Shown here in pieces: positions 36,820 to 47,121 of a stretch of DNA of 64,000 nt. The notes beneath the pieces are model-generated. The model saw only the letters and a program-made list of their open reading frames with translations. It had not been told where the DNA came from and searched no databases. This DNA is from Mesorhizobium huakuii (GTDB lineage: Bacteria; Pseudomonadota; Alphaproteobacteria; Rhizobiales; Rhizobiaceae). Where the stretch lies: positions 3,902,001 through 3,966,000 of the forward strand of contig NZ_CP050296.1 of the NCBI RefSeq assembly GCF_014189455.1, written 5' to 3'. Every line of letters starts with the position of its first letter. The stretch's first letter is position 1. Made by a program: the position numbers and the translations under genes.

Positions 36820-36842
36820 CCCTCCCCCTCGAGGGGAGGGGC
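36820..36842. other. intercistronic hairpin between the two acyl-CoA dehydrogenase genes
   Basis: CCCTCCCC-ctcgag-GGGAGGG forms a strong GC hairpin 10 nt after the first gene's stop, with no T run. It may stabilise or partly uncouple the message within the operon. It resembles parts of the dispersed palindromic repeat. Confidence 0.5.
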
Positions 36843-36912
36843 GGTTGAGGCCCGCGTGACGTGCGCCGGCCTCAACTCTGACGATGCGCTCTGGGAGGAG
36901 TATCATATCCAC

Positions 36913-38082
36913 ATGACCAGCCCCGCCGAAATACTTGGCCTTCCCAAGCCCGCCTGGGCGGCGGACGAGGTCGGCATGCTCTACGACATGGCAACCCGCT
37001 TCATGTCGGAGGAGATCGCGCCGCGCTACGACGAGTTCGAGAAGAATGAGATGGTCGACCGCGAGAGCTGGCTTAAGGCCGGTGCTGCCGGCCTGCTCTG
37101 TGCCTCGATGCCGGAGGAATATGGCGGTTCCGGCGGCACCTTCGCGCATGAGAGCGCCATCATAGAGGCCATCGGCCATGTCGGCGTCGACGGTTTTGGC
37201 ATCGGCCTGCACAATTCGATCGTCGCGCCCTACATCCTTCACTACGGCTCCGAGGAGCAGAAGAAGAAGTGGCTGCCGAAGCTCGCCACCGGCGAGCTGA
37301 TCGGCGCCATCGCCATGACCGAACCGGGCGCCGGCTCCGACCTGCAGGGCGTCAAGACGCGGGCTGAGAAGGATGGTAACCAGTACAAGATCAATGGTTC
37401 GAAGACCTTCATCACCAACGGCCAGCTCGCCAATTTCATCATCGTCGTCACCAAGACCGACCCGGAAAAGGGCGCCAAGGGCACGTCGCTGATCGTCGTC
37501 GAGACCGACGAGGTCGACGGCTTCCAGCGCGGCCGCAACCTCGACAAGATCGGCCTGAAGGCCAACGACACGTCGGAACTGTTCTTCAACGACGTGCGCG
37601 TCCCGACCTCCAATTTGCTCGGCCACGAGGAAGGCCAGGGCTTCATCCAGCTGATGCAGCAGCTGCCGCAGGAGCGGCTGCAGATCGGCACCGGCGCCAT
37701 CGCCATGATCGAGCGGGCGCTGGCGCTGACCATCGACTACGTCAAGGAGCGCAAGGCCTTCGGCAAGGCGATCATCGACTTCCAGAACACCCAGTTCAAG
37801 CTGGCCGAGCTGAAGACCGAGGCGACGATCGGCCGCGTCTTCTACAATGATTGCGTCACCCGCCACATCAATGGCGGCCTCGATCCGGTGACGGCCTCGA
37901 TGGCGAAGTACTGGCTCTCCGACCTGCAGGGAAAAGTCGTCGACGAATGCCTTCAATTGCATGGCGGCTATGGCTACATGAATGAATATCCGATCGCCCG
38001 CATGTTCCGCGACGCTCGCGTCCAGCGCATCTACGGCGGCACCAACGAGATCATGAAATTGCTGATCGGACGCTCGCTCTGA
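36913..38082 (+). CDS. acyl-CoA dehydrogenase
   Basis: 389 residues, standard length. Signatures: MTEPGAGSDLQGVKTRAEKDG (FAD/acyl-CoA region), ERLQIGTGAIAMIERAL, RKAFGKAIIDFQNTQFKLAELKTE and a C-terminal QLHGGYGYMNEYPIARMFRDARVQRIYGGTNEIMK, which carries the second signature. It catalyses the first, FAD-dependent step of beta-oxidation and passes electrons to ETF. The ATG at 36913 follows a strong GGGAGGAG site; the frame is open further upstream but lacks one. Confidence 0.9.
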   Translation: MTSPAEILGLPKPAWAADEVGMLYDMATRFMSEEIAPRYDEFEKNEMVDRESWLKAGAAGLLCASMPEEYGGSGGTFAHESAIIEAIGHVGVDGFGIGLHNSIVAPYILHYGSEEQKKKWLPKLATGELIGAIAMTEPGAGSDLQGVKTRAEKDGNQYKINGSKTFITNGQLANFIIVVTKTDPEKGAKGTSLIVVETDEVDGFQRGRNLDKIGLKANDTSELFFNDVRVPTSNLLGHEEGQGFIQLMQQLPQERLQIGTGAIAMIERALALTIDYVKERKAFGKAIIDFQNTQFKLAELKTEATIGRVFYNDCVTRHINGGLDPVTASMAKYWLSDLQGKVVDECLQLHGGYGYMNEYPIARMFRDARVQRIYGGTNEIMKLLIGRSL

Positions 38083-38115
38083 AAGCGGCGATCGGCAAAC
38101 CCAAGGAGCACGAAA

Positions 38116-39324
38116 ATGGCTGACGCTTATGTCTACGACGCCGTGCGCACGCCGCGCGGCAAGGGCAAAAAGGACGGATCGCTGCACGAGGTTCCGGCGG
38201 TGCGGCTTGCCGCCAAGACGCTGGAAGCGCTGCGCGACCGCAATGGGCTGGATACCGGCACTGTCGACGACATCATCTTCGGCTGTGTCGATCCGGTCGG
38301 CGAGGCGGGTTCGGTCATTCCGCGCGCCGCCGCCTTCGAGGCCGGCTACGACACCAAGGCGCCCGGCATGCAGATCTCGCGCTTCTGCGCCTCCGGTCTA
38401 GACGCCATCAATCTCGGCGCCGCCAAGATCGCGCAGGGCGCCGACGAGATCGTCATCGCCGGTGGCGTCGAATCCATGTCGCGCGTCGGCATGGGCGCCT
38501 CCGGCGGCGCCTGGTTCATGGACCCTTCGGTCGGATTGCCCGGCTGGTTCGTGCCGCAAGGTATCTCGGCCGACCTGATCGCCACCAAATACGGTTTTTC
38601 CCGCGACGATGTCGACGCCTATGCGGTCGAGAGCCAGAAGCGCGCCGCCAAATCCTGGGCTGACGGCCGCTTCAAGAATTCGGTGATCCCGATCAAGGAC
38701 CAGAACGGCCTCACCATCCTTGACCATGACGAACACATGCGACCTTCGACCGACATGCAGTCGCTGGCCTCGCTCAACCCGTCCTTCATCATGCCCGGCG
38801 AAATGGGCGGCTTCGATGCGGTCGCGGTGCAGAAGCATCCGGAGGTGGAAGAGGTCAACCACGTCCATCACGCCGGCAATTCATCCGGCATCGTCGATGG
38901 CGCGGCGGCCGTGCTGCTCGGCTCGAAGAAGGCCGGCAAGGCGATGGGGCTGAAGCCTCGCGCGCGCATCCGCACCTTCGCCAATATCGGTTCCGAGCCG
39001 GTGCTGATGCTGACCGGCCCGGTCGATGTCACCGAGAAGCTGCTGAAGCGCGCCAAGATGAAGCTGTCGGACATCGACCTGTTTGAGCTCAACGAGGCCT
39101 TCGCCTCGGTGGTGCTGCGCTACATGCAGGCTTTCGACATCGATCACGACAAGATCAACGTCAATGGCGGCGCCATTGCCATGGGCCATCCGCTCGGCGC
39201 CACCGGCGCGATGATCTTCGGCACTGTGCTGGACGAACTCGAGCGCCGTGACCTCAATACCGCGCTGGTCACGCTCTGCATCGGCGCCGGCATGGGCACC
39301 GCAACGATCATCGAACGCGTCTGA
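38116..39324 (+). CDS. fadA: acetyl-CoA C-acyltransferase (thiolase)
   Basis: 402 residues. The three thiolase active-site regions are intact: nucleophile Cys in [28 protein letters not shown] with its His, and the C-terminal CIGAGMGTA. It performs the last, thiolytic step of beta-oxidation. It lies between the dehydrogenase and the bifunctional hydratase/dehydrogenase, with 33 and 14 bp gaps, so it is clearly part of the operon. Confidence 0.92.
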   Translation: MADAYVYDAVRTPRGKGKKDGSLHEVPAVRLAAKTLEALRDRNGLDTGTVDDIIFGCVDPVGEAGSVIPRAAAFEAGYDTKAPGMQISRFCASGLDAINLGAAKIAQGADEIVIAGGVESMSRVGMGASGGAWFMDPSVGLPGWFVPQGISADLIATKYGFSRDDVDAYAVESQKRAAKSWADGRFKNSVIPIKDQNGLTILDHDEHMRPSTDMQSLASLNPSFIMPGEMGGFDAVAVQKHPEVEEVNHVHHAGNSSGIVDGAAAVLLGSKKAGKAMGLKPRARIRTFANIGSEPVLMLTGPVDVTEKLLKRAKMKLSDIDLFELNEAFASVVLRYMQAFDIDHDKINVNGGAIAMGHPLGATGAMIFGTVLDELERRDLNTALVTLCIGAGMGTATIIERV

Positions 39325-39338
39325 CGGGGAGAGAAATC

Positions 39339-41558
39339 ATGAGCTATACCAATTTCACCCTCGACACCGACGCCGACGGCATTGCGCTGGTCACCTGGAA
39401 CATGCCGGACCGCTCGATGAACGTCTTCACCGAAGAGGTGATGAACGAACTCGACAAGATCATCGACCAGGTGATGGCCGACGCCGGCATCAAGGGCGCG
39501 GTGATCACATCGGGCAAGGACAGCTTCTCCGGTGGCGCTGATCTGGCCATGCTGCAGAAGATGCTTGCCGTGTTCGCCAGGGAAAAGACCAAGGATCCGG
39601 AGAAGGCGGCAAAGCTGCTGTTCGACAATGCCGGCCGCATGGGCGGCCTGTGGCGCAAGCTCGAAACATCGGGCAAGCCTTGGGTTTCGGCGATCAACGG
39701 CACCTGCATGGGCGGCGCCTTCGAATTGTCGCTGGCCTGCCACGGTCGCGTCGCCGCGGATTCAGACAAGGTCAAGATGGCCTTGCCGGAAGTCAAGGTC
39801 GGCATCTTCCCCGGCGCCGGCGGCACCCAGCGCGTACCGCGGCTGACCGATCAGCAGCAGGCGCTGCAGATGCTGACCTCCGGCCAGAATCTGTCGCCGC
39901 AGAAGGCGAAGGCCATGGGCCTGATCCACGAGATCGCCGAGCCGGCCAAGCTGGTCGAGACTGCAAAGGCCATGATCAGGAACGGCCTGAAGGCTGTCCA
40001 GCCCTGGGACGAAAAGGGCTTCAAGCTGCCCGGTGGCCAGATCTATTCGCCGGCCGGCTTCAATCTGTGGCCGCCGGCCATCGCCATCCTGCGTCGAGAG
40101 ACCTACGGCAACTATCCGGCCGCTGCCGCGATTCTGAAATGCGTCTATGAAGGCCTGCTGGTGCCGTTCGACACCGCGCTCAGGATTGAGCAGCGCTATT
40201 TCACCGAGATCATGCAGACCAAGGAAGCGGCGGCGATGATCCGCTCGCTGTTCGTCTCGCTGCAGGAGCTGAACAAGGGCGCCCGCCGCCCGGCCGGTGT
40301 GCCGGAAACCAAGTTTAAGAAGATCGGCATTCTCGGCGCCGGCTTCATGGGGGCCGGCATCGCCTATGTCACGGCCAAGGCCGGTATCCCGGTGGTTCTG
40401 CTCGACCGCGATATCGAGTCCGCCACCAAGGGCAAGGCGCATTCCGACAGCCTGGTCTCGGATCAGGTCAAGAAGGGCCGCGCCAAGCCCGAGGAGCGGG
40501 ACAAGCTGCTGTCGCTGATCACGCCGACATCAGACTATGCCGACCTTGCCGGCTGCGACCTCGTGGTCGAGGCGGTGTTCGAGGATTCGGCCGTCAAGAA
40601 GGCCGCCACCGAACAGGCGGAGGCCGTGCTGAAGTCATCGGCGATCTTCGCCTCGAACACCTCGACCATTCCGATCACCTCGCTGGCGAAGAATTCGGCG
40701 CGGCCGAAGAATTTCGTCGGCATCCACTTCTTCTCGCCGGTCGACAAGATGATGCTGGTCGAGATCATCCTGGGCAAGAAGACCGGTGACAAGGCCCTGG
40801 CGACCGCCATCGACTTCGTTCGCGCCATCAAGAAGACGCCGATCGTCGTCAACGACACGCGGGGCTTCTACGTCAACCGCTGCGTGCTGCGCTACATGTC
40901 GGAAGCCTACAAGATGCTGATCGAAGGCGTGCCCGCGCCGATGATCGAGAATGCGGCCAAGGCCGCCGGCATGCCGGTCGGTCCGCTGGCGCTGACCGAC
41001 GAGACGGCGATCGACCTTGCGCAGAAGATCATGAAGCAGACCATCAGGGACCTCGGCGACAAGGCGGTCGACCCCAAGCAGATGGCACTGATCAACACCA
41101 TGGTCGACGACCATGGCCGCTTCGGCCGCAAGAACGGCAAGGGCTTTTATGACTATCCGGCCAAGCCCGCCAAGAAGAAGCTGTGGCCCGGCCTCAAGGA
41201 CCTCTATCCGCAGCTTGCGGCAGAGAAGGTCGATTATGAGGAACTGCAGCAGCGGCTGCTGGTCACCATCGCGCTGGAAGCGGCGCGGGTGATGGAAGAG
41301 GGCATCGTCACCGATCCACGCGAGGCCGATGTCGGCTCGATCCTGGCCTTCGGCTTTGCCCCCTACACCGGCGGCGCGCTGTCCTATATCGACGGCATCG
41401 GCGCCAAGCGCTTTGTGAAGATCGCCAAGGGACTGCAGAAGAAGTATGGCGCCGAATTCAAGGCGCCCAAGCTTCTCATCGATATGGCCGAAAAGGGCGA
41501 AACCTTCTACGAACGTTTCGACCCCTACGCCAAGGGCGACGTGAAGCAGGCCGCCTGA
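39339..41558 (+). CDS. fadJ: bifunctional enoyl-CoA hydratase / 3-hydroxyacyl-CoA dehydrogenase
   Basis: 739 residues. The N-terminal crotonase domain (1-190) keeps both catalytic glutamates ([11 protein letters not shown] and [16 protein letters not shown]). The NAD-binding dehydrogenase domain starts at about 328 with [19 protein letters not shown], and the catalytic His lies in [12 protein letters not shown]. Two C-terminal helical domains follow, with [12 protein letters not shown]. It carries out steps two and three of beta-oxidation. The ribosome site GGGGAGAG precedes the ATG. Confidence 0.92.
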   Translation: MSYTNFTLDTDADGIALVTWNMPDRSMNVFTEEVMNELDKIIDQVMADAGIKGAVITSGKDSFSGGADLAMLQKMLAVFAREKTKDPEKAAKLLFDNAGRMGGLWRKLETSGKPWVSAINGTCMGGAFELSLACHGRVAADSDKVKMALPEVKVGIFPGAGGTQRVPRLTDQQQALQMLTSGQNLSPQKAKAMGLIHEIAEPAKLVETAKAMIRNGLKAVQPWDEKGFKLPGGQIYSPAGFNLWPPAIAILRRETYGNYPAAAAILKCVYEGLLVPFDTALRIEQRYFTEIMQTKEAAAMIRSLFVSLQELNKGARRPAGVPETKFKKIGILGAGFMGAGIAYVTAKAGIPVVLLDRDIESATKGKAHSDSLVSDQVKKGRAKPEERDKLLSLITPTSDYADLAGCDLVVEAVFEDSAVKKAATEQAEAVLKSSAIFASNTSTIPITSLAKNSARPKNFVGIHFFSPVDKMMLVEIILGKKTGDKALATAIDFVRAIKKTPIVVNDTRGFYVNRCVLRYMSEAYKMLIEGVPAPMIENAAKAAGMPVGPLALTDETAIDLAQKIMKQTIRDLGDKAVDPKQMALINTMVDDHGRFGRKNGKGFYDYPAKPAKKKLWPGLKDLYPQLAAEKVDYEELQQRLLVTIALEAARVMEEGIVTDPREADVGSILAFGFAPYTGGALSYIDGIGAKRFVKIAKGLQKKYGAEFKAPKLLIDMAEKGETFYERFDPYAKGDVKQAA

Positions 41559-41623
41559 CGCATGGGTAGAGTCGAAACTGTTACAGCGTCCTTTGCGCGT
41601 CCAACAGGACGCGCGGCGCCGTA

Positions 41624-42169
41624 ATGTATGTCTGGGCGCGCATGGCGCGCATGCTGGCCACGGCGCGCAGCCGTGGCCCCTATATGATGGGCGGTGAGAG
41701 CCGGCTGGCCTTCCGCTGCCTGCCGACCGACATCGATTTCAACATCCATCTCAACAATGCGCGCTACATGATGCTGGCCGACCTCGGCCGCATCGACCTG
41801 TTCGTCCGCGCCGGCCTGATCGCGCTGGCGCGCAAGAATGGCTGGGCGCCGATGATGGGCGGGCTGCAGGCGGTCTACGCGCGCGAGATCAAGCTGTGGC
41901 GCCGCTTCGAAGTGGTGTCGGCCATCGAAACCTGGGAAGGCAGCCAAGTCATCGGCAAACACCGTTTCGTCCTCGACAATGGCGAGACGGCCGCTTTGAT
42001 CCTGACGACGGCCGGCGTCTACGACCGCAAGGCGCGCCGCTTCCTCGATATCGACGAGGTTGTCGCAGCGCTTGGTCGCTCGGGGAACCCGCGTTCGCCG
42101 ACAGAGGCGGAACGGATATTCATGACGTCGCATCAGGGGCTGCGCGGCCTGGCCAAAGGGACCGGCTGA
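41624..42169 (+). CDS. acyl-CoA thioesterase, 4-hydroxybenzoyl-CoA thioesterase-like (hotdog fold)
   Basis: 181 residues. The hotdog pattern is visible: CLPTDIDFNIHLNNARYMMLADLGRIDLFVRAG, with the FN-HLNN stretch typical of 4HBT-type and THEM6-like proteins, then a beta sheet with REIKLWRRFEVVSAIETWEG. It lies 65 bp behind fadJ and is probably cotranscribed, releasing CoA from acyl-CoAs. No membrane segment. Confidence 0.8.
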   Translation: MYVWARMARMLATARSRGPYMMGGESRLAFRCLPTDIDFNIHLNNARYMMLADLGRIDLFVRAGLIALARKNGWAPMMGGLQAVYAREIKLWRRFEVVSAIETWEGSQVIGKHRFVLDNGETAALILTTAGVYDRKARRFLDIDEVVAALGRSGNPRSPTEAERIFMTSHQGLRGLAKGTG

Positions 42170-42294
42170 TCAGCGGAGATCATCATTTCCGCGGCCTTCA
42201 CGAAGGTGTGCCGTTGGAGCGCGTCCGGTGGACAAACCGGAGTGCAGAGATTAGAAGGAAAAGGCATTTTTCCTGTCTGGAAGGAGAGCACGAC

Positions 42295-42933
42295 ATGCTC
42301 TCGCACGACCGCGTCTGGGCCGCCATCGATGCTCTTGCCGAGCGTTATTCGCTTTCGGCGTCAGGTCTGGCAAGGCGCGCGGGGCTCGATTCGACCGCTT
42401 TCAACAAATCGAAACGTCTGTCGTCGGACGGTCGGCCGCGCTGGCCTTCGACCGAATCGCTGGCCAAGATCATCGAGGCGACCGGGGCGTCACTCGACGA
42501 ATTCACCGGGCTGATCGAAGGCCGCATGGGCACCGCGCCCGCTCCCAGACGAGCCGTGCCTTTGCTTGGCTTTGCCCAGGCCGGCGCCGGCGGTTTCTTC
42601 GACGATGCCGGCTTTCCGGCGGGGCAGGGCTGGGATCTGGTCGAACTGCCGGCGCAATCGACCGAAAGCTCCTATGCGCTGCAGGTGCAAGGCGATTCCA
42701 TGCTGCCGCTTTACCGCAATGGCGACGTCCTCATCGTCGAGCCGGGCGCGGTCACCCGCAAGGGCGATCGCGTCGTCGTCAAGACCACATCAGGCGAGGT
42801 GATGGCCAAGGTGCTCGAACGCCAGACCGTCAAGTCGATCGCGCTGGTCTCGCTCAATCCCGATCATCCCGACCGCGACATCCCCATGCGTGAGGTCGAA
42901 TGGGTGGCGCGGATTGTCTGGGCAAGCCAGTAG
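42295..42933 (+). CDS. helix-turn-helix regulator with S24 (LexA-like) peptidase domain
   Basis: 212 residues. An N-terminal HTH (SASGLARRAGLDSTAFNKSKR) binds DNA. The C-terminal S24 domain has the self-cleavage Ser in LQVQGDSMLPLYRNGD and a candidate Lys in DRVVVKTTSGE. Such proteins resemble phage cI/LexA repressors, but no phage genes lie nearby, and stand-alone copies are common in rhizobia. AAGGAGAG lies 8 nt before the ATG. Nine bp separate it from the thermonuclease-like gene. Confidence 0.82.
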   Translation: MLSHDRVWAAIDALAERYSLSASGLARRAGLDSTAFNKSKRLSSDGRPRWPSTESLAKIIEATGASLDEFTGLIEGRMGTAPAPRRAVPLLGFAQAGAGGFFDDAGFPAGQGWDLVELPAQSTESSYALQVQGDSMLPLYRNGDVLIVEPGAVTRKGDRVVVKTTSGEVMAKVLERQTVKSIALVSLNPDHPDRDIPMREVEWVARIVWASQ

Positions 42934-42942
42934 GCCGGGCTG

Positions 42943-43800
42943 GTGCGGCTTCCCTATCTTGCCCTTGCGGTTGTGATGGTCCCGGTGATGGCCGCCCTGG
43001 TCGTCGCCGGCGGCCGCACGCTGAAAGGAAGCCAAAGCACTGTTGCGATCGATCAGATCGATCCCGGCGCTGACACGATCTCGCAAGCAGGCACCGATGC
43101 CGGATCTGAAGAGCCGGCCACGTCGGCCATTCCCGCGCCCGCTCCGCCGACGCCAAAGCCTGCGGTGCATTCGCGGGCGATCGATCCGGATGTCGTCGCG
43201 CCGCCGGAACTGCCCGCAGGCGAGCTCGAGCGAGTCGAGCCGCGCGAACCATTGAGCAAGCTGGCGCTCGCCATGCCGCCCAAGCCTAAGATGCCCGACG
43301 ACTGGAATGGTACAAAGCTGTTCCAGCCGGTCGCGACGGCCGCCGGCCTGATCGAGGCGAAAGGCTATTCGGTCGCGATTTCCGGCATCGATGTCGTGCC
43401 TCAGGACGAGACCTGCACCACGGACGGCAAGTCCTGGCCGTGCGGCATTCGTGCGCGCACGGCGTTCCGTGCCTTCCTGCGCGGCCGCGCCGTGGTCTGC
43501 ACCGTGCCGCCCGAAGGCGGACGCGACCGGATCGCGGCGCAATGCCGGATCGGCAAGCAGGATGTCGGTCAATGGCTGGTCGAAAACGGCTGGGCGCGTG
43601 CCGCCAAAGGCGGCCCCTATGTCGAGGCCGGCGAAAAGGCACAGAGCGCGAAGAAGGGCATTTTCGGATCGGCGCCGAACCTGGCCGGCATGCCGGCGGA
43701 GCCCGCCGCGCCCGCCCAGGCGCCTGAGGCGCCGGGCTCGATCCTGGAAGAGGTCGACGGCACCCTCAAACCAGCTGACCAGCCAGCGCCTGCTGAATGA
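42943..43800 (+). CDS. thermonuclease-like protein, membrane-anchored, probably inactive
   Basis: 285 residues from a GTG. An N-terminal TM ([20 protein letters not shown]) and a Pro/Ala-rich linker (40-100) precede a staphylococcal-nuclease-like domain (about 125-250): [16 protein letters not shown]...[22 protein letters not shown]...[11 protein letters not shown]. The usual DGDT and the catalytic Arg of the RL-GIDAPE motif are missing, so nuclease activity is doubtful. The last 35 bp overlap the end of lysS on the other strand. Confidence 0.7.
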   Translation: MRLPYLALAVVMVPVMAALVVAGGRTLKGSQSTVAIDQIDPGADTISQAGTDAGSEEPATSAIPAPAPPTPKPAVHSRAIDPDVVAPPELPAGELERVEPREPLSKLALAMPPKPKMPDDWNGTKLFQPVATAAGLIEAKGYSVAISGIDVVPQDETCTTDGKSWPCGIRARTAFRAFLRGRAVVCTVPPEGGRDRIAAQCRIGKQDVGQWLVENGWARAAKGGPYVEAGEKAQSAKKGIFGSAPNLAGMPAEPAAPAQAPEAPGSILEEVDGTLKPADQPAPAE

Positions 43801-45412
43801 GCGCACGGGTTTCGACGACGCCGTAGAGCGCGGCGAACGAGCCGAAGCGCGGGCCGCGTTCCTGGCCGATGAGCACCTGGTAGATCATCTGGAAGAACGC
43901 GCCCGAAACGCCCGGGCCGCCTTCCGGGCTCTGTTTGGAATGATCCTGATAGCGTTCGATCTTGCGCGCCACGTTGAGCGAAGCGTTCTGAATCGCCTCG
44001 CCGCTGGCATCCGCCGGCAATTCGCCGAGCGCCTTGTCGAGGGCCTGCAGTGCTTCACGCTCGATCTCGTCGGCCGGCCGGAAGGTTTTCGTCGGCCGCA
44101 CGAAATCGTCGAAATAACGGATCGCATGGCCGACCAACTGGTCGAGCTCCGGGTGCGTCTTCGGCGTCACATTGGTGGCGTGACGCGAGATGAAGCCCCA
44201 CAGCACATCCTTGTTCTGCGCATTGGAGGCGCTGACCAGGTTGAGCAGCAGCGAGAACGGCACCGGCATGTCGATATCAGGCGGATTGCCGTCATGCATG
44301 TGCCAGACCGGATTGCCCAGCCGTTCCTTCCAGTCCTGCCTGGGGTAGGCGGCGAGGAAGGTGTAATATTCGTCCACCGCCCTCGGAATGACGTCGAAAT
44401 AGAGCTTCTTCGCCTGCCGCGGCCGCTGGTACATGTAGAGCCCGAGGCTCTCGGTCGGCGCATAGGTCAGCCATTCGTCGATGGTCAGGCCGTTGCCCTT
44501 CGACTTCGAGATCTTCTGGCCGTTTTCGTCGAGGAACAGTTCGTAGACGAAATGCTCCGGCGCGCGCCCGCCCAATATGTTGCAGATGCGGTCGTAGACC
44601 ACGGCATTGGTCTGGTGGTCCTTGCCGAACATCTCGAAATCGACGCCGAGCGCCGCCCAGCGCATGCCGAAATCCGGCTTCCACTGCAGCTTCACCCGGC
44701 CGCCGGTGATCGACAGCGTGGTCTCGGTGCCTTCATCGTCGAAGGTGATGGTGCCGGCCTTGGCGTCGACATGCTTCATCGGCACGTAAAGCACGCGGCC
44801 GCTCTTCGGCGAAATCGGCAGGAACGGGCTGTAGGTCGCCTGCCGCTCCGGCCCGAGCGTCGGCAGCATCACCGCCATGATCTTGTCGTAGCGTTCGGCG
44901 GCGCGCAGCAGCATCGCGTCGAAACGGCCGGACTTGTAGTACTGCGTCGCACTGGCGAATTCGTAGTCGAAGCCGAACGTGTCGAGGAAGCGGCAGAGCA
45001 TCGCATTGTTATGGTCGGCGAAGCTCGCATAGTCGCCGCCGAACGGATTGGGCACCGAAGACAGCGGCTTGTGCAGATGCGGCTCGAGCGCGGCGCGATC
45101 CGGCACGCTGTCGGGGATCTTGCGCATGCCGTCCATGTCGTCGGAAAAGCACAAGAGCTTGGTCGCGACCTTGTCTTGTGTCAGCACGCGGAAGGCATGG
45201 CGCACCATCGAGGTGCGCGCCACCTCGCCGAACGTGCCGATATGCGGCAGGCCGGACGGACCATAGCCGGTCTCGAACAGGATCGTCTCGGGAAAGTCGC
45301 TGCCCTTGTAGCGCTCGATGATTTTTTTGGCTTCCTCGAACGGCCACGCCTTGCTCTCGGTCGCGGCCGCCAGCAGTTCGGGGTTGAGATCGAGGATGTT
45401 TGATCCCGCCAT
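43766..45412 (-). CDS. lysS: class I lysyl-tRNA synthetase
   Basis: 548 residues. Class I signatures are intact: [14 protein letters not shown] (HIGH-type) and [16 protein letters not shown] (KMSKS-type). This archaeal-type LysRS replaces the class II enzyme in most alphaproteobacteria. It charges tRNA-Lys in the cytoplasm. I chose the ATG at 45412 ([12 protein letters not shown]) over an upstream TTG at 45427 because AACAGGA precedes it. The 3' end overlaps the convergent thermonuclease-like gene. Confidence 0.93.
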   Translation of the reverse strand: MAGSNILDLNPELLAAATESKAWPFEEAKKIIERYKGSDFPETILFETGYGPSGLPHIGTFGEVARTSMVRHAFRVLTQDKVATKLLCFSDDMDGMRKIPDSVPDRAALEPHLHKPLSSVPNPFGGDYASFADHNNAMLCRFLDTFGFDYEFASATQYYKSGRFDAMLLRAAERYDKIMAVMLPTLGPERQATYSPFLPISPKSGRVLYVPMKHVDAKAGTITFDDEGTETTLSITGGRVKLQWKPDFGMRWAALGVDFEMFGKDHQTNAVVYDRICNILGGRAPEHFVYELFLDENGQKISKSKGNGLTIDEWLTYAPTESLGLYMYQRPRQAKKLYFDVIPRAVDEYYTFLAAYPRQDWKERLGNPVWHMHDGNPPDIDMPVPFSLLLNLVSASNAQNKDVLWGFISRHATNVTPKTHPELDQLVGHAIRYFDDFVRPTKTFRPADEIEREALQALDKALGELPADASGEAIQNASLNVARKIERYQDHSKQSPEGGPGVSGAFFQMIYQVLIGQERGPRFGSFAALYGVVETRALIQQALAGQLV

Positions 45413-45585
45413 GGTCCTGTTTTCCAAATTATTCGCCGGCCAGATTGTTCGCTGGTGTGGCCGCAGTGTCGATTTTCAACCGGTCCTCTAGGCGCGCATG
45501 GCCGGAGCGTCAACGCGTGGGGCGCTTTTTCCTTGCGACGCTGCTGGCGCCTACCTACCTTCGAAGCCCGTCCAAGGAGCAGAGA

Positions 45586-45999
45586 ATGCCGTCGCCGACC
45601 CCGCATGAAGCCCTGATCTATCTGATGGTCATCACCTCGGCCTCCGATCGCGACATGACCGATGTCGAACTGGCCAGGATCGGCGAGGTTGTCCGTTCGT
45701 GGCCGGTGTTCGAGGATTTCAAGCAGGACCGGCTGGTTTCCGTCGCCCAGGCTTGTCAGAGGCTGTTGCATGAAAAGGATGGCCTGGAGGGTGTGCTGGC
45801 CCAAATTGGCGAAGCCCTGCCGGAGCGTTTGCGCGACACCGCCTATGCCGCGGCCTTCGAAGTGGCCGCCGTCGATCTCGAAATGCGCATGGAGGAAGTT
45901 CGGGTGCTGCAGCTGATCCGCCGCCAGCTCGATCTCGACACGCTGACCGTTGCCGCCATCGGCCGCGCGGCCAAGGCGCGGCTTCGCACGCTGACCTGA
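45586..45999 (+). CDS. TerB-like (tellurite-resistance family) protein
   Basis: 137 residues, all-helical and acidic. HEALIYLMVITSASDRDMTDVELARIGEVV and the later AAFEVAAVDLEMRMEEVRVLQLIRRQLDLD match the TerB fold, a seven-helix bundle with acidic pairs that may bind divalent metal. Cytoplasmic; function unknown. The ATG at 45586 follows AAGGAGCAG; the frame is open upstream but lacks a site. Divergent from lysS. Confidence 0.68.
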   Translation: MPSPTPHEALIYLMVITSASDRDMTDVELARIGEVVRSWPVFEDFKQDRLVSVAQACQRLLHEKDGLEGVLAQIGEALPERLRDTAYAAAFEVAAVDLEMRMEEVRVLQLIRRQLDLDTLTVAAIGRAAKARLRTLT

Positions 46000-46012
46000 A
46001 TATCGACAGCCC

Positions 46013-46861
46013 CTAGAAAAAGCTGACCGGAAAGTAGCGCAGATAGAATTCGGCGAAGGTGCCTTTCATCGAAATCTCCTGCAGCGCGTAGTCGATCGCG
46101 GCGGCAAGCGCCGGGTTGTCCGCCCGTGTGGCGATGGCCATGCCGGTGCCGAGATATTCCGGCGCCAGATAGGGGCCGCCGGCAAAGCGGCAGCAGCCGG
46201 CCGCATCCGAGCCGCCCAGCCAGAAGGCGAAGCGCATGCCGTCACCGAAGGCCGCATCGATCTTGCCCGCCTTGAGATCGCTGTAGAGGGCTTCCGGTCC
46301 GTCGAAGGAAACGATTTGGACCATGTTGAAGTAGTCGCGCAGCATGCGCTCATGCGCCGAGCCGGCGAGCACGCCGACGCGCTTGCTGCGGAGCTTGTCG
46401 AAAATCGGTTCCGCAAACGCCTTGGTCTTCGGCATGATGAAGCGCGCCGGAAACTGCAGATAGGAGCGCGAGAAAGCGTATGTCTGGCGCGATTGCGGCG
46501 TCGCGGCGATGCCGGCAATGATGGCTTCGCCTTCGCCTTTCTCGAGCGCGCCTTCGAGCTCGCCCCAGGGCAATGCCTGGATCTGGCATTTGTCGACAAT
46601 GCCGAGTTCAGCGCAGATGGCGCGTGCCAGGTCGATGTGGAAACCGGACAGCTTTCCCGCGCCATCGAGGAAATTGAAGGGTGGAAAATCCGTGGTCGTC
46701 AGGAATCGCAGCCGTGGCAACGCCGAAAGGTCGGGCTTCGGCAGCCGTTCCTTGGCGTCCCACAACACCGGCACCTGCGGCTCAGCCGCGCGCACCCCAG
46801 AAGCCAATGGCAGCGCCGCGATCAGCGACGCCAGCACCAGGGACCTCCATTGGAACGCCAC
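46013..46861 (-). CDS. family 3 periplasmic solute-binding protein (polar amino-acid type), orphan
   Basis: About 283 residues: signal peptide (MAFQWRSLVLASLIAALPLASGVRAAE) and an SBP_bac_3 domain (LRFLTTTDFPPFNFLDGAGKLSGFHIDLARAICAELG, then ALEKGEGEAIIAGIAATPQSRQTYAFSRSYLQFPARFI). No transporter genes lie nearby. A GTG at 46861 with GGAG upstream suits the signal peptide best; a GTG at 46891 is the alternative. It is divergent from luxR across about 260 bp, but no link to quorum sensing is shown. Confidence 0.78.
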   Translation of the reverse strand: MAFQWRSLVLASLIAALPLASGVRAAEPQVPVLWDAKERLPKPDLSALPRLRFLTTTDFPPFNFLDGAGKLSGFHIDLARAICAELGIVDKCQIQALPWGELEGALEKGEGEAIIAGIAATPQSRQTYAFSRSYLQFPARFIMPKTKAFAEPIFDKLRSKRVGVLAGSAHERMLRDYFNMVQIVSFDGPEALYSDLKAGKIDAAFGDGMRFAFWLGGSDAAGCCRFAGGPYLAPEYLGTGMAIATRADNPALAAAIDYALQEISMKGTFAEFYLRYFPVSFF

Positions 46862-47099
46862 GATAGAACTCCGCCACACTCGTATTCGCACAGGTTTTGG
46901 TACGAAAATGGTACAGGCACAATGGTTTTTGATTTCAACGCGCCGATTTCAGGGTATGCTTTAGCGCGTTTGCAAACAGCGGTGGCTGCCCTGGTTGGGG
47001 GACCAGGGTCGAGAACCACAACCGGAAATGAGCGCGTTGCAATCCGCGGTCGGTGGCAAAGTGCGGACAATGCATGGACCATTGATCTCAATGCATAAG

Positions 47100-47120
47100 G
47101 CAACATGGGGTTGATGTTGC
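47100..47120 (+). promoter_or_regulatory. hairpin over the luxR ribosome-binding site
   Basis: GCAACAT and ATGTTGC form a perfect 7-bp stem around the loop GGGGTTG, ending one base before the luxR ATG. The loop carries the only G-rich ribosome site, so translation of luxR may be tuned by this structure. Confidence 0.45.
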
Positions 47121-47121
47121 G

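Noticed and set aside
35872..38187. 771-codon minus-strand open frame opposite the acyl-CoA dehydrogenases
   Set aside because: It spans two clear dehydrogenase genes and the gap between them. Its composition (rich in His, Arg, Asp, Val) is typical of antisense frames in high-GC genomes.
46862..47121. Classic lux box before luxR
   Set aside because: I searched for an 18-20-bp dyad of the lux/tra type and found only the ribosome-site hairpin and a short ccctggt/accaggg hairpin.
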